Source: UBA5066 sp048500275
Lineage (GTDB): Bacteria > Acidobacteriota > Thermoanaerobaculia > UBA5066
Direction: 5' to 3'
Assembly (NCBI GenBank): GCA_048500275.1
Contig: JASNYI010000002.1
Span: 1,178,001 to 1,242,000, forward strand
Length of the DNA stretch: 64,000 bases
Shown here: positions 59,939 to 64,000 of the stretch, in pieces
How the letters are laid out: each line of letters begins with the position of its first letter
How positions within the stretch are numbered: position 1 is the stretch's first letter
Notes under the pieces: model-generated
What the model was told of the DNA's origin: nothing
The model's database searches: none
What the model saw: only the letters and a program-made list of their open reading frames with translations
Made by a program: the position numbers and the translations under genes

Positions 59939-61186
59939 TCAGAGGTCGCGGAGGGCGGCGCCGAGCCGGCGGATCTCCTCGACGGAGTTGTAGTGGACCG
60001 CGCCGACGCGGACCATTCCTCCGGTCGCCTCGAGGCCGAGACGTTCGGTGACTCCGACCGCGTAGTAGTTGCCGTCCCAGACTCGGAAGCCCATCCGGCC
60101 GAGCTCCTCGGCGATCGCACGCGGGTGGCGGCCCCCCATCGTGAAGGAGAAGGTCGGGACGCGCGCGGCGAAGAGGGCGGGGTCGGAGATCCCGCGGATG
60201 GCCAGACCCGGAACGCCGTCGAGCGCCTCGAGGAGCGCGCGAGAGAGCCTCGCCTCGTACGCGTGGACTGCGGCCATCGCCGTCTTCAGCGTCAGGCGCC
60301 GGCCCGCGTATCGGCCGGCGAGAGGCTCGCGATGCGGTCCGCCGAACTGCTCCCCCACCCACTCGAGGTACTCGAGCGCGCCGAGCGTCCCGGCGACGGC
60401 CTCGAAGCTCTGCGTGCCGGTCTCCCAGCGGTCCGGCGGCTCGTCGCCCGCGGGCCGGACCTTGTAGGCGAAGGTCTTCTCGAGGAGGTCGTGCCGTCCC
60501 CAGAGGATCCCCAGGTGCGGACCGAAGAACTTGTAGGCCGAGCAGGCGAGGAAATCGGCCCCCGCCGCGACGACGTCGATCGGGCCGTGCGGCGCGTAGT
60601 GGACCGCGTCGACGTAGAGGAGCGCCCCCGCGGCGTGCGCCGCCTCGGCGGCCCCCTCGACGTCGTTCACCGTCCCGACGGAGTTCGACGCCCAGCCCAC
60701 CGCCACGAGCCTCGTCCTTTCCGAGAGGAGGGACCGCAGCTCCTCGACGCTCCAGGTGCAGTCGGCCGGGTCGAAGTCGAGCCAGCGCACGGTCGCGCCG
60801 CGGTCCGCGGCCGCGAGGAGCCAGGGGGAGACGTTCGCGTCGTGGTCGAGGCGCGTCAGGACGACCTCGTCCCCCGGCTTCCAGTCGCGCGAGAGGCTCC
60901 GCGCCATCTGGAACGTCAGCGTCGTCATGTTCGGCCCGAAGACGATCTCCTCGGGCCGGTTCGCCCCGAGAAAATCCGCCGCGGCGGCGCGCGCCTCGGC
61001 GACGACGGCGTCCGACGCCCGACTCGCGGGGAAGGCGCCGCCGTGGTTCGCGTTCGTCTCGTGAAGGTAGCGAACGATCCGGTCGGTCACCTCGCGGGGG
61101 ACCTGCGTGCCGCCGGGGTTGTCGAGGATCACGTCGCCGGAAGCGAGGGCGGGGAAACGGGAACGGACCGCGCCGTGGTCGAACAT
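59939..61186 (-). CDS. Cysteine desulfurase-like PLP enzyme (class V aminotransferase fold)
   Basis: 415 residues. It matches the cysteine desulfurase-like SufS subfamily: LDNPGGTQVPREV at the start, cofactor-binding D193 and H196 in YVDAVHYAPHG, and the PLP Lys K219 in SAYKFFGPHLG. The usual active-site Cys loop of true desulfurases is not obvious, so desulfuration is uncertain and another elimination reaction is possible. A TAATCT box lies 6 bases before the ATG with no Shine-Dalgarno sequence. Confidence 0.87.
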   Translation of the reverse strand: MFDHGAVRSRFPALASGDVILDNPGGTQVPREVTDRIVRYLHETNANHGGAFPASRASDAVVAEARAAAADFLGANRPEEIVFGPNMTTLTFQMARSLSRDWKPGDEVVLTRLDHDANVSPWLLAAADRGATVRWLDFDPADCTWSVEELRSLLSERTRLVAVGWASNSVGTVNDVEGAAEAAHAAGALLYVDAVHYAPHGPIDVVAAGADFLACSAYKFFGPHLGILWGRHDLLEKTFAYKVRPAGDEPPDRWETGTQSFEAVAGTLGALEYLEWVGEQFGGPHREPLAGRYAGRRLTLKTAMAAVHAYEARLSRALLEALDGVPGLAIRGISDPALFAARVPTFSFTMGGRHPRAIAEELGRMGFRVWDGNYYAVGVTERLGLEATGGMVRVGAVHYNSVEEIRRLGAALRDL

Positions 61187-61192
61187 CCGGGA

Positions 61193-61198
61193 AGATTA
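61193..61198 (-). promoter_or_regulatory. TANNNT box before a leaderless-looking ATG
   Basis: Minus-strand TAATCT ends 6 bases before the ATG at 61186. Transcription would begin at or next to the start codon. Confidence 0.4.
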
Positions 61199-61209
61199 GC
61201 GCGGAGAGG

Positions 61210-62565
61210 TCAGGAGCGCTTCCTCTCTCTCGCGAGCCGTTCGCGCAGGGCGCGGAGCTCCTCGAGGCGCCTTTTCGCCTCGGCCTCCCGGCCCGCCCCC
61301 TTCGGCAGGTAGTAGCGTCGGCCCGCCACCGCGTCGGGCAGGCAGGTCAGGCCCGCCGTCCCTACCGCCGTGTCGTGCGCATACACGTAGCCGGCGCCGT
61401 ACCCTTCGCCCTTCATCAGCGTCGTCGGCGCGTTCAGGATCGCCTTCGGCGGGGGCTCGTTCGGCCGCTCGGCCACGTCTCTGGCGGCGGCGGAGTAGGC
61501 CGTGTAGAGGGCGTTCGACTTCGGCGCGAGGGCGAGGTAGACGGCTGCCTGGGCCAGGGCGAGGGCCCCCTCCGGCATCCCGAGGAAGTGGACCGCGTCG
61601 CGCGCCGCCATCGCGTGGCGCAGCGCGTTCGGGTCGGCGAGGCCGACGTCCTCCGTCGAGGCCCTCACGAGCCGGCGCGCCACGAAGAGCGGGTCCTCCC
61701 CTGCTTCGAGCATCCTCGCGAGCCAGTAGACCGAGGCGTCGGCGTCGGAGTCGCGGATCGACTTGTGGAGCGCCGAGATCAGGTTGTAGTGCTCCTCCCC
61801 CGACTTGTCGAAGAGGAGGGACTTCTTCGCGTAGATCTCCGCGAGGAGCGGCGCCGTCAGGACGGCCCCCTCCCCGGCGTGGTCGGCAGCGGTCTCGAGG
61901 GCGTTCAGCGCGCGCCTCGCGTCCCCGTCCGAAAAGGAGACGAGCCAGTCGACGGCCCCCTCCCCCAGGGAGACCCGGCCGCCGAGACCCCGCTCCGCGT
62001 CCTCCGCTGCGCGGTGGAGGATCTCGGAGAGGTCCTCCCTACCGAGCGGCGGCAGGACGACGACGCGCATCCGCGACAGGAGGGCTCCGTTCAGCTCGAA
62101 CGAGGGGTTCTCGGTCGTCGCACCAACGAGCGTCGCCGCGCCCGACTCGACGTACGGCAGGAAGACGTCCTGCTGGGCGCGGTTGAAGCGGTGGATCTCG
62201 TCGACGAAGAGGAGCGTCCGCTCGCCCCGGGAGGCGAGCCGCTGCGACTCCTCGAGCACTTCCCGGATCTCCTTCACACCGGCGACGACGGCGGAGAAGG
62301 CCAGGAAGCGTGCCTTCGTCCGCGTGGCGATGATCCGCGCGAGCGTCGTCTTGCCGCTTCCCGGCGGCCCCCAGAGGACGAGGGAAGGGACGCGGTCGGC
62401 CGCGATCGCCTTCCCGAGGAGCGACGAGGGGCCGGCCACCGCGGCCGGCAGCCGCATCTCGGAGAGGTCGCGCGGCCGGAACCGCTCGGCCAGCGGCGCC
62501 CCGGAGGACGCCGCCGGCCGGTCCGGAAGGAAGTCGTCGAAGAGCTCGCCGCTCCGAGGCTTCAC
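61210..62565 (-). CDS. rarA: RarA/MgsA-type AAA+ replication-associated recombination protein
   Basis: 451 residues with a GTG start. Walker A GPPGSGKTT (66-74), Walker B LLFVDEIHRFNRAQQD, sensor GATTENPSFELNGALLSR and the C-terminal tetramerisation region with YVYAHD and RYYLPKG are all characteristic. It acts at stalled replication forks together with SSB and RecA. It is 6 bases downstream of the TPR gene, so the three minus-strand genes from 64000 to 61210 probably form an operon. Confidence 0.94.
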   Translation of the reverse strand: MKPRSGELFDDFLPDRPAASSGAPLAERFRPRDLSEMRLPAAVAGPSSLLGKAIAADRVPSLVLWGPPGSGKTTLARIIATRTKARFLAFSAVVAGVKEIREVLEESQRLASRGERTLLFVDEIHRFNRAQQDVFLPYVESGAATLVGATTENPSFELNGALLSRMRVVVLPPLGREDLSEILHRAAEDAERGLGGRVSLGEGAVDWLVSFSDGDARRALNALETAADHAGEGAVLTAPLLAEIYAKKSLLFDKSGEEHYNLISALHKSIRDSDADASVYWLARMLEAGEDPLFVARRLVRASTEDVGLADPNALRHAMAARDAVHFLGMPEGALALAQAAVYLALAPKSNALYTAYSAAARDVAERPNEPPPKAILNAPTTLMKGEGYGAGYVYAHDTAVGTAGLTCLPDAVAGRRYYLPKGAGREAEAKRRLEELRALRERLARERKRS

Positions 62566-62571
62566 TCGCGG

Positions 62572-63291
62572 CTAGTGCGTGTGGGCCCCGAGCTGCTCCT
62601 CGAGCGCCTGGATGGCCGGGAGCCCCGGGTGTTCGGCCTTCAGGCGCGCGAATGCCGCGTCGGCCGCCGGGTGGTCGTGCTTGTCCATCGCGAGGACGAC
62701 GACTTCGTTGTAGAGGGACTGCCAGTGTTTCGGGTCGATCGACCGGGCCTTCCGGAAGAGCTCCAGGGCCCGGTCGAGGTCCCCGAGGTTCCGGAGGGCC
62801 GTGCCGAGGTCCGTCAGGACGTTGGGATCGTCGGGACGGATCTTGAGGGCCCGCTCGTAGGCGTCGACCGCCTGCGCGTACTCGCGCGCGTCGTAGGCTG
62901 CGTTCCCGAGGTGGACGAGGGCGTCGTAGTCGCCCGGCTTGGCGTCCGCGGCGGCCTGCGCCTCCTGGAGGTGCTGCCTCACGGCCGGGTTGACCGCGGG
63001 CCGGCCCGGCATCTGGCCGGCACCGGGGCCGAGCGGGGGCGCGCCGGGGACGCCCGCGTGCGGATCGTCCGCCATCATCGCCGTCGGGTGCGGCGCGTGG
63101 CCGCGTCCCACGGTCTCGCCGACGATGTAGCCGCCGGCGAAGCCGACGAGAGCTCCCAGTGCGGCGAAGAGAATCCGGTCGCCCCAGCGGGGCGCGTGGG
63201 AGGCGGCGGCCGCCTCGCGCTTCGGACGAGCCGCGCCCCGGGTCTCGGGGCGCTCGGCGGGCGGAGCGGGAAGGTGATCGTCGTGGCTCAG
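62572..63291 (-). CDS. Membrane-anchored TPR protein, probable CTG start
   Basis: 239 residues. A charged N-terminal segment precedes one membrane helix (about 50-68, FAALGALVGFAGGYIVGE), a Gly/Pro/Met-rich linker and about four TPR units (YDALVHLGNAAYDAREYAQAVDAYERAL, then VLTDLGTALRNLGDLDRALELF). No ATG, GTG or TTG precedes the membrane helix in this frame after the upstream stop. A CTG at 63291 sits 6 bases after GGAGG and overlaps that stop as CTGA, mirroring the ATGA/GTGA junctions elsewhere. It resembles CcmH/NrfG-like TPR anchors, but the partner is unknown. Confidence 0.75.
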   Translation of the reverse strand: MSHDDHLPAPPAERPETRGAARPKREAAAASHAPRWGDRILFAALGALVGFAGGYIVGETVGRGHAPHPTAMMADDPHAGVPGAPPLGPGAGQMPGRPAVNPAVRQHLQEAQAAADAKPGDYDALVHLGNAAYDAREYAQAVDAYERALKIRPDDPNVLTDLGTALRNLGDLDRALELFRKARSIDPKHWQSLYNEVVVLAMDKHDHPAADAAFARLKAEHPGLPAIQALEEQLGAHTH

Positions 63292-64000
63292 GGGAAACCT
63301 CCGTCTTCGTCTTCGTCGGGAAGCAGGGTGGCTGACCACGTGCCGGCGACCGGACCTACCGCCGGGGCAATGGCCGTCGCCTCCCACGTGCCCGTTATGC
63401 GTCTGGCCTGCGGCTGGACGCGCCCGTAGAACGTCGCGTCGAATCCGCGCTCCGAGTCGATCCGCTGGAGAGAGACACGGTCCCCCACGTAGGTCCCGCG
63501 GAGTGAGCCGCGGAAACCGCCGTCGAGGACGTAGTCGCCTGAAAGGAGAGTGCCGTCGAGGACGAGCCGGTAGACCCCCTTGCGGCCTCCCGGGTCGATG
63601 ACGGTCTGCCAGCGCCCGGTCACCGGGTCCCCGGGCCGCCTCGCGCTCAGGCGCCGCTTCGAGATCTCGTCCTGCAGGAGAGCGATTCGGCGCACCCGCT
63701 CGAGGAGTCGCGAGACGGCGGCCCGCCGGGACTCCTGCACCGCTCGGGCCCTCGTCTCCGCCTCCACGATCCGTTCCTCGTCGTCGCGGAGGGCGGAGGG
63801 CTCGAGCTCGCCCCCGCGAAGGGACTCGGCGAATCGCTGCCGGGCCGTGGCCGCGGCTCCGTCCGCGAGGGACGCCGCCGAAGTCAGGCGTTCGATCTCG
63901 GCCAGGTCCTCGAAGCGGGCCTTCCGTTCGAGGTCGAGCGCCGCGAGGAGGCTTTCCAGCGGCGGGTCGTGCCGCGCCGCGGAGGCCGCGGCGGCAACGC
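63288..64000 (-). CDS. C-terminal part of a coiled-coil protein (5' end outside window)
   Basis: The minus-strand frame is open from the right window edge to a TGA at 63290-63288, about 236 visible residues. The first two thirds are Ala/Arg/Glu-rich helix with heptad-like spacing (LRDDEERIVEAETRARAVQ, RRIALLQDEISKRRL). The last about 110 residues form a beta-rich domain with repeated strands (TGRWQTVIDPGGRKGVYRL, FRGSLRGTYVGDRVSLQRI, ITGTWEATAI). An internal GTG at 63767 is a possible start, but the open frame and continuous helix upstream argue for a longer protein. No family is recognised. Confidence 0.6.
   Translation of the reverse strand, partial: VAAAASAARHDPPLESLLAALDLERKARFEDLAEIERLTSAASLADGAAATARQRFAESLRGGELEPSALRDDEERIVEAETRARAVQESRRAAVSRLLERVRRIALLQDEISKRRLSARRPGDPVTGRWQTVIDPGGRKGVYRLVLDGTLLSGDYVLDGGFRGSLRGTYVGDRVSLQRIDSERGFDATFYGRVQPQARRITGTWEATAIAPAVGPVAGTWSATLLPDEDEDGGFP

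Overview
The window is 64 kb of very GC-rich bacterial DNA, with third codon positions almost all G or C. It has short intergenic gaps, many 4-base start/stop overlaps and frequent GTG/TTG starts. A Gram-negative envelope is clear from a TonB-dependent receptor, two TolC-type channels and many lipoprotein signals. Large TPR/CHAT proteins, a Ser/Thr kinase fused to a beta-propeller and a Sec-exported (clade II) nitrous oxide reductase together suggest an Acidobacteriota-like organism (Thermoanaerobaculia or a neighbour). That placement is inference; no rRNA or tRNA gene is present to settle it. I saw no CRISPR array, IS element, integrase or phage gene.

Layout. 1-3.5 kb: the tail of an unknown gene and a secreted PDZ-TPR-CHAT protease-like protein. 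3.5-7.6 kb (minus): an operon of three SPFH/band-7 genes, the first fused to a DUF318 metal-type permease. 7.7-24.9 kb (plus): a YtxJ-like redox protein, a Cys-rich secreted protein, an OprC/NosA-type copper receptor, then a nitrous oxide respiration operon (FAD/Fe-S oxidoreductase, Rieske, cytochrome b, pentaheme cytochrome c, nosZ, a membrane protein, nosD, nosF, nosL, nosY). A FAS1 protein, a Cys-rich peptide and a transglutaminase-like lipoprotein follow. 24.9-30.2 kb (minus): kinase-propeller, DUF1858/DUF2249 protein, DUF438-hemerythrin-PAS protein, Crp/Fnr-family regulator. 30.3-35.8 kb: heterodimeric ABC exporter, degenerate VWA-like protein, YaiI-family protein. 35.9-40.6 kb: TolC-HlyD-permease-permease operon without an ATPase. 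40.6-52.1 kb: AlaX editing protein, three orphan peptide-type solute-binding proteins interleaved with a hybrid histidine kinase, response regulator and EAL protein, plus an isochorismatase-like hydrolase and a baeRF3-like protein. 52.2-59.8 kb: a GAF sigma-54 activator and, behind a near-consensus -24/-12 promoter, an Os1348/NHLP-like small protein followed by TolC, HlyD, two ABC ATPases and one permease. 59.8-64 kb: a long palindromic element, cysteine desulfurase-like protein, RarA, a TPR protein and the 3' part of a coiled-coil protein.

How the genes work together. The most informative signal is a shared dyad ATGAC-N4-GTCA(T/G) upstream of the copper-receptor operon, the nitrous oxide operon and the DUF438/hemerythrin operon, whose neighbour is a Crp/Fnr-family regulator. 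This looks like a compact N-oxide/low-oxygen regulon that couples outer-membrane copper import to NosZ assembly and NO-related protection. The second notable signal is the sigma-54-controlled small protein plus exporter operon. Several genes also show a TANNNT box 6-9 bases before an SD-less start codon, suggesting leaderless transcripts.
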